Shown: piece after piece, positions 53,357-63,250 of the stretch
Numbering within the stretch: position 1 is the first letter of the stretch
Layout: each line of letters opens with the position of its first letter
DNA from: Ruegeria denitrificans
Lineage (GTDB): Bacteria > Pseudomonadota > Alphaproteobacteria > Rhodobacterales > Rhodobacteraceae
Direction: 5' to 3'
DNA length: 64,000 nucleotides
Assembly (NCBI RefSeq): GCF_001458295.1
Contig: NZ_CYUD01000004.1
Span: forward strand, 1-64,000
The notes under the pieces: generated by a model
Seen by the model: only the letters and a program-made list of their open reading frames with translations
The model's database searches: none
What the model was told of the DNA's origin: nothing
Program-made: the position numbers and the translations under genes

Positions 53357-54805
53357 ATGGGCGGATTTGTCGGTGGAATGATCGTGGGAACGATCACTGT
53401 TCTAGTATTAGGGGCAATGTTGTCACTGAACATGCCTCTGGCCAGCCAACCGAATGTAGCGGTTTCCGCACCGCAACCATCAGCGGCTGAAGTCCCGGAC
53501 ACTGTTGCAGACGCTACCGATGCTGGTGGTGATTCCGATGTGCTGGAGTTGCCGCCTACCACACCCGAAGCCGTTGATGATCAAAGCGACACGTTGTCGG
53601 AGCTTTTGGACGTTGAGATTGAGCCTGAGGCGCAGCCTGAGGTGACTGAGAATGCGCCACAAGCCGATGCCCCGAGCGTTGCCCAATCTGTACCGGTGGC
53701 CGTGACGACAGAGGCACCGATTGCACCGCAGACCCTACCGGTACCGCAGGGGAGCCCAAACTCTGAAGCTACGCCTCAGGTGTCGTTGGAGGTGCCTGAA
53801 CCACAGCCCCAGCCGTCCATCGACCCGAATCCCGAAGTTGCCGAAGCCCAACCGACTCCGGAACCCAAGGTTGACGATATTCAAGTACAACCCGAAATCT
53901 CAGCAGTGTCGGACCCTGAAGAGGAAAACCCATTCACCGACAGTCCGATTGCTGTAGAAGGCGATGAGGATACAGCGCCGCGCAATTTGCCCCGGATCGC
54001 TTCTGTTCCCCAAATTGGTGGGACTGACACAGCGGTTTCAGGTCCGTTGGTCGGCAAACGGGTGGTGCCCTTGACGGAGCGTGATGATGTTATTGAGGTC
54101 AGCACGACTGGCCCGGAAATAGCTGCCCCGGGAATGCCGATCGAAGCCTATGCTGCCAAATTTGAAAATCCCGAATCCAAGCCATTGATGTCGATCATCC
54201 TAATCGACGACGAAGGAGCCTATGGTGCCGAAGCCCTGCGCGACTTTCCTTATCCGCTGAGTTTTGCCGTCAGCCCGTCTGATCCGGAGGCTGTCGAAAA
54301 AATGGCACGTCACCGCGAGGCTGGGTTCGAGGTTCTGGCAATGGCGGATCTGCATGAAGCCGCCAGCGCGCAGGACGCAGAGGTATCGCTGGCCGTGTGG
54401 CTCGACACGCTGCCAGAAACAGTTGGTATTCTCGAGGGTGTGGATTCGGGGATTCAGGGCAACCGCAAATTGGCTGATCAAGTGGCTGCGATTGCTGCCG
54501 ACACTGGTCGTGGTCTGATCACGCAAGACAACGGTTTGAATACGGTGCAAAAGCTGGCTGCGCGCAATGGCGTGCCATCCGGCGTGATTTTCCGCGATAT
54601 CGACGGAGCGCGCCAGGATCCCCAGATCATGCGCCGTTTTCTGGACCAGGCCGCGTTTCGCGCCGGGCAGGAGGGTACGGTCGTGATGCTTGGTCGTCTG
54701 CGTCCCGACACGATCTCGGCTTTGTTGTTGTGGGGGCTTGAGGATCGCGGCAGCCGTGTAGCAATGGCGCCAATCTCGGCCGTGATGATGAAAGAAGTTC
54801 AGTAA
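53357..54805 (+). CDS. Divergent polysaccharide deacetylase family protein
   Basis: A 482-aa protein with one N-terminal membrane anchor (residues 1-25, [19 protein letters not shown]), a long Pro/Glu/Gln-rich acidic linker (about 40-250) and a C-terminal domain starting [16 protein letters not shown] that matches the divergent polysaccharide deacetylase (YibQ/DUF610) fold. The linker is much longer than in E. coli YibQ. It probably acts in the periplasm on cell-envelope polysaccharide. The ATG at 53357 follows GAGAGG; the open frame upstream (to 53111) crosses trpG and is discarded. A terminator follows. Confidence 0.85.
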   Translation: MGGFVGGMIVGTITVLVLGAMLSLNMPLASQPNVAVSAPQPSAAEVPDTVADATDAGGDSDVLELPPTTPEAVDDQSDTLSELLDVEIEPEAQPEVTENAPQADAPSVAQSVPVAVTTEAPIAPQTLPVPQGSPNSEATPQVSLEVPEPQPQPSIDPNPEVAEAQPTPEPKVDDIQVQPEISAVSDPEEENPFTDSPIAVEGDEDTAPRNLPRIASVPQIGGTDTAVSGPLVGKRVVPLTERDDVIEVSTTGPEIAAPGMPIEAYAAKFENPESKPLMSIILIDDEGAYGAEALRDFPYPLSFAVSPSDPEAVEKMARHREAGFEVLAMADLHEAASAQDAEVSLAVWLDTLPETVGILEGVDSGIQGNRKLADQVAAIAADTGRGLITQDNGLNTVQKLAARNGVPSGVIFRDIDGARQDPQIMRRFLDQAAFRAGQEGTVVMLGRLRPDTISALLLWGLEDRGSRVAMAPISAVMMKEVQ

Positions 54806-54820
54806 GATCTGAACAGTTGA

Positions 54821-54851
54821 AACGGTTGGCCTTTTAAGCCAACCGTTTTTT
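54821..54851 (+). terminator. Terminator after the polysaccharide deacetylase gene
   Basis: AACGGTTGGC (54821-54830), a 7-nt loop and GCCAACCGTT (54838-54847) followed by Ts form a strong hairpin just after the gene's stop. It also lies at the 3' end of the convergent trpE gene and may serve both. Confidence 0.88.
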
Positions 54852-56361
54852 ATGCGTTACCCGAACCTGTGAAACGGGATGCGTCCGCAGCCGCGCGGCG
54901 AATGGCATTTGACTTATGGACGGTCTCCATAAATTCCGCCTCGGGGTTGCTGTCATAAACAACGCCGCCGCCTGCCTGAATATAAAGTTTGTTATCCTTC
55001 ACGATGGCCGTGCGCAGGGCGATACACATATCCATGTCACCTCCGGCGCTGAAATATCCGACTCCGCCGCCATAAACTCCGCGCTTTTCAGGCTCCAACT
55101 CGTCGATGATCTCCATCGCGCGCACTTTTGGCGCGCCCGAGACGGTGCCCGCAGGCATCCCCGCAAAGAAAGCGTCCAGCGCGTCTTTGTCTTCGGCCAG
55201 TTCTCCGACCACGTTCGAGACAATATGCATCACGTGGCTGTAACGTTCGATGATGAACTCTTCGGTCGGACGCACGGTGCCGATCTTGGCCACGCGACCC
55301 GTATCGTTGCGGCCTAGATCCAGCAGCATCAGATGTTCGGCCAGCTCTTTTTTGTCCGCCAGCAAATCGATCTCGTTGGCCTTGTCCTCTTCGGGGGTTG
55401 CGCCACGTGGGCGGGTACCAGCGATGGGGCGGATCGTCACCTCGTCGCCGAAGACGCGGACCAGAATTTCTGGGCTGGCACCGATGACCTGAAATCCGCC
55501 AAAGTTGAAGTAGAACATGAACGGCGATGGGTTGGTGCGCCGCAATGACCGATACAGCGTAAAGGGCGGCAGCGGAAAGTCTTGCGTCCAACGCTGCGCA
55601 GGAACGACCTGAAAGATGTCACCTGCGCGGATATATTCCTTAGCCTTTTCAACCGCTTCCATATATCCGGATTTGGTGAAGTTCGACACAGGCGAGGCAA
55701 CCTCGGACGCATCGCCCAGATCGCGGGTTTCGGCGGGCATGGCGCGTTCCAGGTCGCGCACTGCGTCCATGACGCGTTCTGCGGCTTGTGCATAGGCGGC
55801 TTTGGCGGATTGCCCCTCGGCCACCCAGGCAGGCGAGACGACCGTGACCTCGCCCTTCACGCCGTCCAGAACGGCGATGACCGAAGGGCGCAGCATAATC
55901 GCATCCGGCAAGCCCAGCGGATCGGGGTTCACGTTAGGCAGATATTCAACCAGCCGCACCATGTCATAGCCCAGATACCCGAACAGACCCGCCGCTGCCT
56001 GTGGCAGATCGTCGGGCAGCGCAATCCGGCTTTCGGCCAGCAGCGCACGCAGGTTATTCATCGGATTGCCGTCTTGCGGCGAAAACGCATCGGCATCGAA
56101 ACGGGCTGAGCGGTTCAGTTCTGATGTCTCACCGCGGCAGCGCCAGATCAAATCCGGTTTCATTCCAATAATCGAATAGCGGCCGCGCACCTCGCCACCG
56201 GTCACGGACTCCAGCATGAAGGCGTCTTTCTGCGCGCCCGTCAGCTTGAGCATCAGGGACACAGGCGTATCCAGATCGGCCGCCAAACGGGTGTAAACGA
56301 CCTGATTTTCGCCAGCCTCATAAGCGCGGGCGAAGCTGTCAAACTCGGGGGTCAGGGCCAT
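54850..56361 (-). CDS. trpE: Anthranilate synthase component I
   Basis: A 503-aa chorismate-binding enzyme. GDIFQVVPAQRW (near 245), FYFNFGGFQVIGASPEILVR, TIRPIAGTRPRGATPEEDKAN and AGTVSGAPKVRAMEIIDELE mark the family. With TrpG it converts chorismate and glutamine to anthranilate. The gene starts 12 bp after ppiD on the same strand. No leader peptide or attenuator is visible in that short gap, so regulation by a classic trp leader is unlikely here. Confidence 0.96.
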   Translation of the reverse strand: MALTPEFDSFARAYEAGENQVVYTRLAADLDTPVSLMLKLTGAQKDAFMLESVTGGEVRGRYSIIGMKPDLIWRCRGETSELNRSARFDADAFSPQDGNPMNNLRALLAESRIALPDDLPQAAAGLFGYLGYDMVRLVEYLPNVNPDPLGLPDAIMLRPSVIAVLDGVKGEVTVVSPAWVAEGQSAKAAYAQAAERVMDAVRDLERAMPAETRDLGDASEVASPVSNFTKSGYMEAVEKAKEYIRAGDIFQVVPAQRWTQDFPLPPFTLYRSLRRTNPSPFMFYFNFGGFQVIGASPEILVRVFGDEVTIRPIAGTRPRGATPEEDKANEIDLLADKKELAEHLMLLDLGRNDTGRVAKIGTVRPTEEFIIERYSHVMHIVSNVVGELAEDKDALDAFFAGMPAGTVSGAPKVRAMEIIDELEPEKRGVYGGGVGYFSAGGDMDMCIALRTAIVKDNKLYIQAGGGVVYDSNPEAEFMETVHKSNAIRRAAADASRFTGSGNA

Positions 56362-56373
56362 ATTCGGTCTCTT

Positions 56374-58215
56374 TTAATAGCTCGACTGCACGGCATTCAG
56401 CGCGCGTTGGTCAATCACAGGACGGGCGCGGGTCTGCGCGTCGCGCACATAGGCGTCAAAGATGTTCTGGGCCAGCGCCTGATTCAGTTGTGCCTCGAGC
56501 GCGGTCTGTACCTGACGCAGTTCATCTGTCTCCGCAGGCGGTAGCAGTTCTTCGAGGCGCACAACAAAAGCAGTACCGTCGCCGGGAACAACACGCAGTT
56601 CACCAGTCTCCATCTCGAACACCTGACCCATGAAATCCGCTGGCACATCCTCAAGGAAAGCGGTGCGGGTCAGGGCATTTTCCACCCGGAACTGCAGACC
56701 GGTGGCGGTGAAATCGCCGTCAGTCGTCAGTTGCTCCAGAACGGAATTTGCATATTCAGCCAACGCTTTGCTGGTTTCCACCTGCGTCCAAGCGGCAGCC
56801 ACACGATCATGCGCGCTTTCCAAGGGCTCGGGCCGTTGAGGCAGCAGTTCGTTCAGGCGCAGCGCAAAGATCGAACCGTCTTCGAGGAACGCAACCTCGG
56901 GGAAGTCCCCTTCGTTCACGGCTTCGGCAGCGGTGCGGAACCCGTCATAAGCGGCAACGCCATCATCGCTTTGGCGGGTCCAGTCGATCTGGCCCAGTTC
57001 CATCTCGGTCTCGCCGGTCAGTTCTTCCAGCGTCGCACCACCGGCAAGCAGATCGTCAATGTCTTCGGCCTGCGCTTCGATTTGACGGCGCGCGCGGTCA
57101 GCGGCCAGTTCCTCACGCAGGGCTGGGGCGGCATCTTCGAAGGGTGTGTTGTTTTCGGCCAGAGATCCGTTGATACGGAACAGCGCCGGACCGAAGGTCG
57201 AGGGCAGCGGGCCAACGACCGTATCCAGATCGGCGGCAAAAACGGCATCTGCGGCTTCGCCCAGATCTTCGCGGGTGACATCGCCAAGGTCGATATCGCT
57301 CAGCTCTAGTTGACGATCCCGCACGAGGTTTTCGAACGTGGTGCCACCGACCTCAAGCTGCGCTATTGCATGCTGCGCATCTTCTTCGTTCGGATAGGTC
57401 AGGCGTTCGACCAAGCGACGCTCGGGTTGATAGAACTCCGAGGCACGCTGATCGTAGAGGCGACGTACCGCATCCTCGTCAATCTCGACACTGTCCAACA
57501 GCATGTCGGGCGACAGGATCGCGTAGGTCAGTTGCTTGGTACGGGGCAGGGTAAACTGATCCTGGTTCTCATCATAATAGGTCTGAATCTGTTCATCTGT
57601 AGGTGCGGGAACGGGCGCGGTTAGGGCGTCAGGCCCAACCGTCGCAACGGTGAAACTGCGGCGTGCGCCAACATAGTCCGTCAGCACCTGAGTCAGAAGA
57701 GAAGGCATTTCAACCCCGCTGATCACCGCGTTTTGCACGATGGTGCGTGAAGATTCCTTGCGCAGGTCCGATTCGAATTCGGAATCCGTCATGCCAGCCT
57801 GTTCCAGCTGAAACTGATAGGCTTCGCGGTCAAACGTGCCATTAACACCCTGAAAGGCCGGAACCGCGACGATTTCTTCCTGCAGATTCTCATCCCCGAT
57901 CGAAATGCCCAACTCACCGACTTCGTTGTCAAGCGCGGCCAAAGCGGTCAGGCGCGACAGGGCTAATTGGTCCAGTCCGAACTCATGCGCCTGCGACATT
58001 TGCAGAGGTTGACCGGTCTGGCTTTCGACCGCGCGGATTTCACGCTGTAGTTCGCGAACGTATTGGTTGATCGAAACCTCTTCGTTCCCGACCTGCGCGA
58101 CCGTGCGCACGGTACCGCTTAGGCTGGTCGCGCCAAAGCCTGCAAGGCCCAGCATCAATAGGCCCATGAGAATCCAGACAAAGGTCTTCGATAGGTTTTT
58201 CATGCCTGCGGCCAT
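56374..58215 (-). CDS. ppiD: Periplasmic peptidyl-prolyl isomerase/chaperone, PpiD type
   Basis: A 613-aa protein with a single N-terminal membrane anchor (residues about 8-30, TFVWILMGLLMLGLAG), a SurA-like chaperone region (VGNEEVSINQYVRELQREIR) and parvulin-like segments in the middle. It probably helps fold outer-membrane proteins in the periplasm. The parvulin region is weakly conserved, as usual for PpiD. The ATG at 58215 has AAAGAGG upstream; the frame opens at 58293. It is upstream of trpE in what appears to be one transcript. Confidence 0.9.
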   Translation of the reverse strand: MAAGMKNLSKTFVWILMGLLMLGLAGFGATSLSGTVRTVAQVGNEEVSINQYVRELQREIRAVESQTGQPLQMSQAHEFGLDQLALSRLTALAALDNEVGELGISIGDENLQEEIVAVPAFQGVNGTFDREAYQFQLEQAGMTDSEFESDLRKESSRTIVQNAVISGVEMPSLLTQVLTDYVGARRSFTVATVGPDALTAPVPAPTDEQIQTYYDENQDQFTLPRTKQLTYAILSPDMLLDSVEIDEDAVRRLYDQRASEFYQPERRLVERLTYPNEEDAQHAIAQLEVGGTTFENLVRDRQLELSDIDLGDVTREDLGEAADAVFAADLDTVVGPLPSTFGPALFRINGSLAENNTPFEDAAPALREELAADRARRQIEAQAEDIDDLLAGGATLEELTGETEMELGQIDWTRQSDDGVAAYDGFRTAAEAVNEGDFPEVAFLEDGSIFALRLNELLPQRPEPLESAHDRVAAAWTQVETSKALAEYANSVLEQLTTDGDFTATGLQFRVENALTRTAFLEDVPADFMGQVFEMETGELRVVPGDGTAFVVRLEELLPPAETDELRQVQTALEAQLNQALAQNIFDAYVRDAQTRARPVIDQRALNAVQSSY

Positions 58216-58295
58216 GGTGCCCTCTTTATCTTGTGGCAAGGAACTGCCCTGTCGGTTGCGGCCCTGAATACGACGCGCACCGCCGGGGGGCAAGC

Positions 58296-59471
58296 TCAGA
58301 AGGACAGGGCCCGCAACCGTTCGAACAATTGCGCGATTCCTGAGCGGTCGAGATTGGCGAAAGCAATGCGCATCTGGCGTTTTCCGGCGGGATCATCCTG
58401 TGGCACAAACATGGTTCCAGGCAGCAGAAGAACACCGGCCTCGGGCACCAAACGGCGGGCCAACTCGTCCGAGGAAATATCGAACGGATGTTCGAAATAG
58501 GCAAAATAAGCCCCCAGCCCCAGCAAGCGCCAGCCCTTGTCAGTCAGGCGCGGTAGTTGCTCTTGGATCGCGGCGCGTCGGTCGAGGATTTCGTCGCGCT
58601 CTCCGGCAACCCACTGCGACAGATTCTTCATTCCCCAAAGGGCTGCGAACTGGCCGATCTGACCGGGGCAGATCGCCACTGTATCGAGGAATTTTTCCAA
58701 TTCGGCCAGCAGGTCAGCGCTGGTTGCAATCGCGCCAACGCGATGACCGGTCAGGCGATAGGCTTTGGAAAAGGAATAGAGGTGAACCAGCGTCTCATCC
58801 CATCCGGATTGCGCGAATAGATCATGGGGCGGGCCGCTACGGCTGTCAAAATCGCGATAGGTCTCATCGACCAATAGGCGCAGTCCTTTTTCGCGGGCCA
58901 GATCATAGAATGCACGGACCAGACCAGCCGGGTATTCCACACCGCCCGGGTTGTTTGGAGTCACCAGAGCGATAGCGCGGGTCTTGTCGGAGATCAACGC
59001 GCGGGCGGCGTCTGGATCAGGCAGCAGATCATCTCCGGTTTTCAGGTCAACGGCATGCACTCCTGCCATATCCAACCACATTTTATGATTGAAATACCAT
59101 GGGGTTGGCAGGATGACCTCATCCCCTTCATCGGTGATGGCCGAGATCGTGGCGGCAAACGCCTGATTACAGCCTGAGGTGATTGCGACCTGATCTGGTG
59201 CGATCTCGGCAGCATAGTGCTGACCAATTTGCACCGCCAGTTCGGTGCGCAAATCGGGATTGCCCAGAACCGGCCCATATACGTGCGCCCGGTCCTCGGT
59301 CACCGCAAATTCGGCCATGGCCTGACGCAAGACCAAAGGGGGCGGATCGACGGGCGCGGCCTGACTGACATTGATCAGAGGCCGGTTTTCAGGAAACATC
59401 ACGCCTTCCAGCCAGCGTCGCGCCTCCATCACCGGAGGGGCGAAGGTGGCGGCGGTGCGTGTCCGGGTCAT
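58296..59471 (-). CDS. Class I/II PLP-dependent aminotransferase
   Basis: A 391-aa fold-type I aminotransferase. VAITSGCNQAFAATISA (near 95), VTPNNPGGVEYPAG, LLVDETYRDF and YSFSKAYRLTGHRVGAIA with the PLP Lys define it. The substrate cannot be told from these motifs; its neighbourhood with ppiD, gpt and fabI is housekeeping. It starts 27 bp after gpt on the same strand. Confidence 0.9.
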   Translation of the reverse strand: MTRTRTAATFAPPVMEARRWLEGVMFPENRPLINVSQAAPVDPPPLVLRQAMAEFAVTEDRAHVYGPVLGNPDLRTELAVQIGQHYAAEIAPDQVAITSGCNQAFAATISAITDEGDEVILPTPWYFNHKMWLDMAGVHAVDLKTGDDLLPDPDAARALISDKTRAIALVTPNNPGGVEYPAGLVRAFYDLAREKGLRLLVDETYRDFDSRSGPPHDLFAQSGWDETLVHLYSFSKAYRLTGHRVGAIATSADLLAELEKFLDTVAICPGQIGQFAALWGMKNLSQWVAGERDEILDRRAAIQEQLPRLTDKGWRLLGLGAYFAYFEHPFDISSDELARRLVPEAGVLLLPGTMFVPQDDPAGKRQMRIAFANLDRSGIAQLFERLRALSF

Positions 59472-59498
59472 GCGCGGTCCTAGATGTTCAGAAAAAGA

Positions 59499-60008
59499 TC
59501 AGTCGGTGCCGCGATATGGCTCGACATATTGGAGGGCCATATCCCACGGGAAGAAGATCCACGTATCCTGGCTAACTTCGGTGATAAACGTATCCACCAT
59601 GGGGCGACCCTTGGGCTTGGCATATACAGTTGCGAAATGAGCCTTGGGATACATCGCCCGCACCAATTCCAGTGTTTTGCCGCTGTCGACCAGATCGTCG
59701 ATGATCAGAATGCCGGTGCCATCGCCCATCAGTTCCGTATCGGGGGCTTTCAGCACCTCTGCCTCGCCCTGATCCTGGTGATGGTAGGACCGCACGCTGA
59801 TTGTGTCGACGGTGCGGATGTCCAGCTCGCGGCTGACGATCATCGCGGGGGCCATGCCGCCACGGGTGATCGCAACCACAGCGCGCCAGGCACCGTCATT
59901 CGGGCCCTGACCATCCAGACGCCACGCTAAGGCGCGCGAGTCGCGGTGAATCTGGTCCCAACTGATGTGAAAACCTTTTTCGTGGGGCAGGCGGTCCTTG
60001 GCGCTCAT
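59499..60008 (-). CDS. gpt: Xanthine-guanine phosphoribosyltransferase
   Basis: A 169-aa type I phosphoribosyltransferase. The PRPP motif [17 protein letters not shown] is at residues about 98-114 and [18 protein letters not shown] precedes it. It salvages guanine and xanthine. It begins 5 bp after fabI. Its link to the purine-like transport operon at the left of the window is only thematic. Confidence 0.94.
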   Translation of the reverse strand: MSAKDRLPHEKGFHISWDQIHRDSRALAWRLDGQGPNDGAWRAVVAITRGGMAPAMIVSRELDIRTVDTISVRSYHHQDQGEAEVLKAPDTELMGDGTGILIIDDLVDSGKTLELVRAMYPKAHFATVYAKPKGRPMVDTFITEVSQDTWIFFPWDMALQYVEPYRGTD

Positions 60009-60013
60009 TGCAT

Positions 60014-60820
60014 TTAACCCTTTTCAACGTCCGGGGCGTCGACGGCTTTCATGCCGACGATGTGATACCCCGAATCTACGTGCAGATTCTCACCCGTGAC
60101 GCCGCTGCTGAGGTCAGACAGCAGATACAGCGCTGATTTACCGACATCGTCGATCGTCACATTGCGACGCAGGGGCGAGTTATACTCGTTCCACTTCATG
60201 ATATAGCGGAAGTCGCCAATACCGCTGGCGGCCAGCGTCTTGATCGGACCGGCAGAGATCGAGTTCACGCGGATACCGTCCTTGCCGAGATCCTCGGCCA
60301 GATATTTGACCGATGCTTCCAGCGCAGCCTTCGCAACACCCATGACGTTATAGTGCGGCATCACCTGTTCGGCACCGTAATAAGTCAGCGTGATTGCGCT
60401 GCCGCCTTCGGACATCATCTTTTCCGCGCGCTGCATAACGGCGGTGAAAGAATAAACCGACACATCCATGGTCAGCTTGAAATTTGCCCGGCTGGTGTCG
60501 ACGTACCGACCGCGCAGTTCGTTCTTGTCGGAAAAGCCAATCGCGTGAACGACGAAATCCAGCTTGCCCCACTTCTGTTCCAGTTCCGAGAACAAGGCAT
60601 CAATTGATTCCTCGTTACCGACATCGCAGGGCAGGACAATTTCACTGCCCAATTGCGCCGCCAATGGGTCGACTCGCTTTTTTAGGGCATCGCCCTGATA
60701 GGAAAAGGCCAGTTCGGCCCCGGCGTCGGACAAGGCGCGGGCGATTCCCCATGCGATTGATTTGTCATTGGCCAGTCCCATGATGAGGCCGCGTTTGCCG
60801 GCCATCAACTGATTTGACAT
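60014..60820 (-). CDS. fabI: Enoyl-ACP reductase
   Basis: A 268-aa SDR-type enoyl reductase. [17 protein letters not shown] (residues 10-26) binds [19 protein letters not shown] follows, and the Tyr-x6-Lys pair is in [15 protein letters not shown]. It completes each fatty-acid elongation cycle. It is divergent from pdxH with 136 bp between start codons. Confidence 0.96.
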   Translation of the reverse strand: MSNQLMAGKRGLIMGLANDKSIAWGIARALSDAGAELAFSYQGDALKKRVDPLAAQLGSEIVLPCDVGNEESIDALFSELEQKWGKLDFVVHAIGFSDKNELRGRYVDTSRANFKLTMDVSVYSFTAVMQRAEKMMSEGGSAITLTYYGAEQVMPHYNVMGVAKAALEASVKYLAEDLGKDGIRVNSISAGPIKTLAASGIGDFRYIMKWNEYNSPLRRNVTIDDVGKSALYLLSDLSSGVTGENLHVDSGYHIVGMKAVDAPDVEKG

Positions 60821-60956
60821 GCTTTGGTTCTCCGCCTGTCGTCGCGATTTGTTGAGTTGGTTTATGCCATTGGATGCGCTGCATCAAGGCCGCGAACTCT
60901 TGCCCGCAGCGGGTTCTCGCCCTAGGGTGGTTAATTATAGTTTCCGGGGGATGGAA

Positions 60957-61562
60957 ATGACCGAGCGTGACGGCCTCTTCGCCGGCACCGATCCGTTTAA
61001 AATTGCGGGGCGGTGGCTGGGCGAGGCCAAAGACAGCGAACCGAATGATCCCAATGCAATAGCGTTGGCAACTGTCGATTCTGATGGCATGCCCAACGTG
61101 CGCATGGTGCTGTTGAAGGAAATCGAATCCGACGCCTTCGTGTTTTACACCAACTACGAAAGTGCCAAGGCGGTCGAGCTAGATTCGGCGGGCAAGGCAG
61201 CTTTTGTGATGCATTGGAAATCTTTGCGGCGGCAAATCCGTGTTCGTGGTACAATAACCCGCGAAAGCGGACCGCAAGCTGATGAATATTATGCGTCCCG
61301 CTCGTTAAAAAGCCGTCTTGGGGCTTGGGCTTCGAAACAGTCTCAACCCCTTAGCAGCCGATCTGCTTTGATGGCAGAAGTTGCAAAGGTGACCGCGAAA
61401 CTGGGGACAAACCCTCCGCGACCACCGTTCTGGGGCGGGTACAGGCTGGTGCCGACCGAGATCGAGTTTTGGGCCGATGGTGCATTCCGGTTGCACGACA
61501 GGTTCCAGTGGCGCCGGGATCACGAAGACTCGGCATGGGATGTACAAAGGTTGAATCCATGA
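60957..61562 (+). CDS. pdxH: Pyridoxamine 5'-phosphate oxidase
   Basis: A 201-aa FMN enzyme. [18 protein letters not shown] (near 41-58), [25 protein letters not shown] and [15 protein letters not shown] are typical. It makes pyridoxal phosphate, cofactor of three aminotransferases in this window. The ATG at 60957 is best placed after CCGGGGGA; an ATG at 60951 overlaps that ribosome-binding site. Confidence 0.95.
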   Translation: MTERDGLFAGTDPFKIAGRWLGEAKDSEPNDPNAIALATVDSDGMPNVRMVLLKEIESDAFVFYTNYESAKAVELDSAGKAAFVMHWKSLRRQIRVRGTITRESGPQADEYYASRSLKSRLGAWASKQSQPLSSRSALMAEVAKVTAKLGTNPPRPPFWGGYRLVPTEIEFWADGAFRLHDRFQWRRDHEDSAWDVQRLNP

Positions 61563-61683
61563 CGTTCGCGTATCGTGAAATGCAACACGAAGGAAACACA
61601 GGATTTTTTCAGCTTGAATTTACGGGCCAATCCCATACACATCGGACCCTTAACGAACCATTAATTTTCGCGATGGGAAAACC

Positions 61684-62211
61684 GTGCCAGAAGATCTGAA
61701 CAACATGTACCGCGTCCGTGGACACGTGAAATGGTTCGACCCCGCCAAGGGGTACGGTTTCGTTGTGTCTGACGAAGGCGGTCCGGATATTCTGTTACAT
61801 GTGAATGTGTTGCGTAATTTCGGTCAAAGCTCGGTCGCCGATGGCGCCGGGATCGAAATTATGACGCATCGCACCGATCGGGGTGTTCAGGCGGTCGAGG
61901 TGATCAGCGTGGATCCACCTGAACGGGCCGACTCGATGCTGCTGGCAGATTTTGCAGAGCTTGATCCGGTTGTGATCGCCGAAGCTCCGCTGGAGGCGGC
62001 GCGGGTAAAGTGGTTCGACAAGGGCAAGGGCTTTGGTTTTGCCAATGTTTTTGGCCGGGGCGAGGACGTGTTCCTGCATATCGAAGTTCTGCGTCGATCA
62101 GGTCTGGCCGATCTGCAACCAGGTGAGGCGCTGGCGATGCGTGTCATCAGTGGTAAACGCGGGCGCATGGCAGCTCAGGTTATGGCCTGGGAAGCGGCAC
62201 TGGACGAATAA
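61684..62211 (+). CDS. Cold-shock protein with two cold-shock domains
   Basis: A 175-aa protein with two OB-fold cold-shock domains: domain 1 (residues about 10-70) has VKWFDPAKGYGFVVSDEG and DILLHVNVL, domain 2 (about 105-170) has VKWFDKGKGFGFANVFGRG and DVFLHIEVL, each with the RNP1 and RNP2 motifs for single-stranded nucleic acid. Doubled CSD proteins are common in alphaproteobacteria. Starts are possible at GTG 61684 (GGGAAAACC upstream) or ATG 61705. It lies 6 bp before the DUF192 gene. Confidence 0.92.
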   Translation: MPEDLNNMYRVRGHVKWFDPAKGYGFVVSDEGGPDILLHVNVLRNFGQSSVADGAGIEIMTHRTDRGVQAVEVISVDPPERADSMLLADFAELDPVVIAEAPLEAARVKWFDKGKGFGFANVFGRGEDVFLHIEVLRRSGLADLQPGEALAMRVISGKRGRMAAQVMAWEAALDE

Positions 62212-62217
62212 TTTCCA

Positions 62218-62685
62218 ATGATCAGATTGTTAGCGGTTCTTGCAAGTGTAACAATGCTGTGGGCCGGTGACGTGCTGGCCGCGTGCCAGATGGACCGAGT
62301 CGGGCTGCGGAACGACAAGACACAGATCAGTTTTAACGTCGAACTTGCAATCAGCCCGCAAGACAGGGCGCGCGGATTGATGTTTCGCGAGTCACTGCCA
62401 CAGCGGTCCGGAATGCTGTTCGTGTTCGACCCGCCGCAACCAGTTGCCTTCTGGATGAAAAACACACTGATTCCCCTGGATATCATTTTTGTGGACCGCA
62501 CTGGTACTGTCGTGAGTGTGCATGAGAACGCAATTCCCGGAGATGAATCGGTGATCGAAGGCGGGGACTCGGTCTTTGCAGTACTGGAAATCAACGCCGG
62601 ATTGGCGGCCCGTTACCTGATCACACCGGGAACACAGATGCAGCACGAAATTTTTTCGCAAGGTCCTGCAATTTGGGCCTGTTAG
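62218..62685 (+). CDS. DUF192 domain secreted protein
   Basis: A 155-aa protein with a Sec signal (residues 1-22, ending VLAAC) and a DUF192 domain: ISPQDRARGLMFRESLPQRSGMLFVF and FWMKNTLIPLDIIFVDRTG. The family is a small periplasmic beta-barrel of unknown role. It probably shares a transcript with the cold-shock gene. Its role cannot be deduced further. Confidence 0.9.
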   Translation: MIRLLAVLASVTMLWAGDVLAACQMDRVGLRNDKTQISFNVELAISPQDRARGLMFRESLPQRSGMLFVFDPPQPVAFWMKNTLIPLDIIFVDRTGTVVSVHENAIPGDESVIEGGDSVFAVLEINAGLAARYLITPGTQMQHEIFSQGPAIWAC

Positions 62686-62728
62686 GGCTTTTCAAATCAG
62701 AACGGCGACGTTAGGAAGGCGCACGGTC

Positions 62729-62805
62729 CGGGGCGTGGCGCAGTCTGGTAGCGCACCTGTTTTGGGTACAGGGGGTCGTAGGTTCGAATCCTGCCGCCCC
62801 GACCA
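62729..62805 (+). tRNA. tRNA-Pro (TGG anticodon)
   Basis: A 77-nt cloverleaf with acceptor CGGGGCG/CGCCCCG, discriminator A, encoded CCA, D-arm GGCGCAGTCTGGTAGCGC, anticodon stem CCTGT/ACAGG with anticodon TGG (62763-62765), and T-arm ending GGTTCGAAT. It reads CCA and CCG proline codons. Confidence 0.97.
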
Positions 62806-62815
62806 CTTCTTTCAC

Positions 62816-63250
62816 TTATGTTGGTGAACCACCCATTTGCTGGAACAGCGCGCCTAGCGCCTGATCCAGTGTCTTGCTTTCTACGGGAACTTTCACATCA
62901 GGGCCGTTTTTTCGCGGTACATTAAAAAACAATTCGGCATCCACGCGATACCCGGACGTGGTCTTTGTCGATGTCATACGCATGACGCTTTTCGGCAGAT
63001 CCTGTGGATAGCCGTCGTAATTTAGAATCAGGAACGCTGTCGTATCCGGAGGCAGAAACTCCTGGCACTCGAAAATCCGATTCGCCGTTTTCTCAAAGTT
63101 TTCGCCTGGCCCTGCGCACTGTGTCTCGAACGTGTCGAACAGTCGTTCGGGGTAGGTTTCGAACTGCGCGCTTCGGGTAGGCAGGGGCACATCTTGTGGT
63201 GTGCAGGCCACGATCAGGGCCAATAATGGCAGAAATCGAAACGCCGTCAT
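62816..63250 (-). CDS. Small lipoprotein of unknown function
   Basis: A 144-aa protein with a lipoprotein signal (FLPLLALIVAC, Cys near residue 16) and a mature part of mixed strands with two Cys (FETQCAGPG and IFECQEFLP) that may form a disulfide. The ATG at 63250 is preceded by AAAGGTG; eleven further codons upstream are open. No family recognised. It is convergent with tRNA-Pro. Confidence 0.75.
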   Translation of the reverse strand: MTAFRFLPLLALIVACTPQDVPLPTRSAQFETYPERLFDTFETQCAGPGENFEKTANRIFECQEFLPPDTTAFLILNYDGYPQDLPKSVMRMTSTKTTSGYRVDAELFFNVPRKNGPDVKVPVESKTLDQALGALFQQMGGSPT

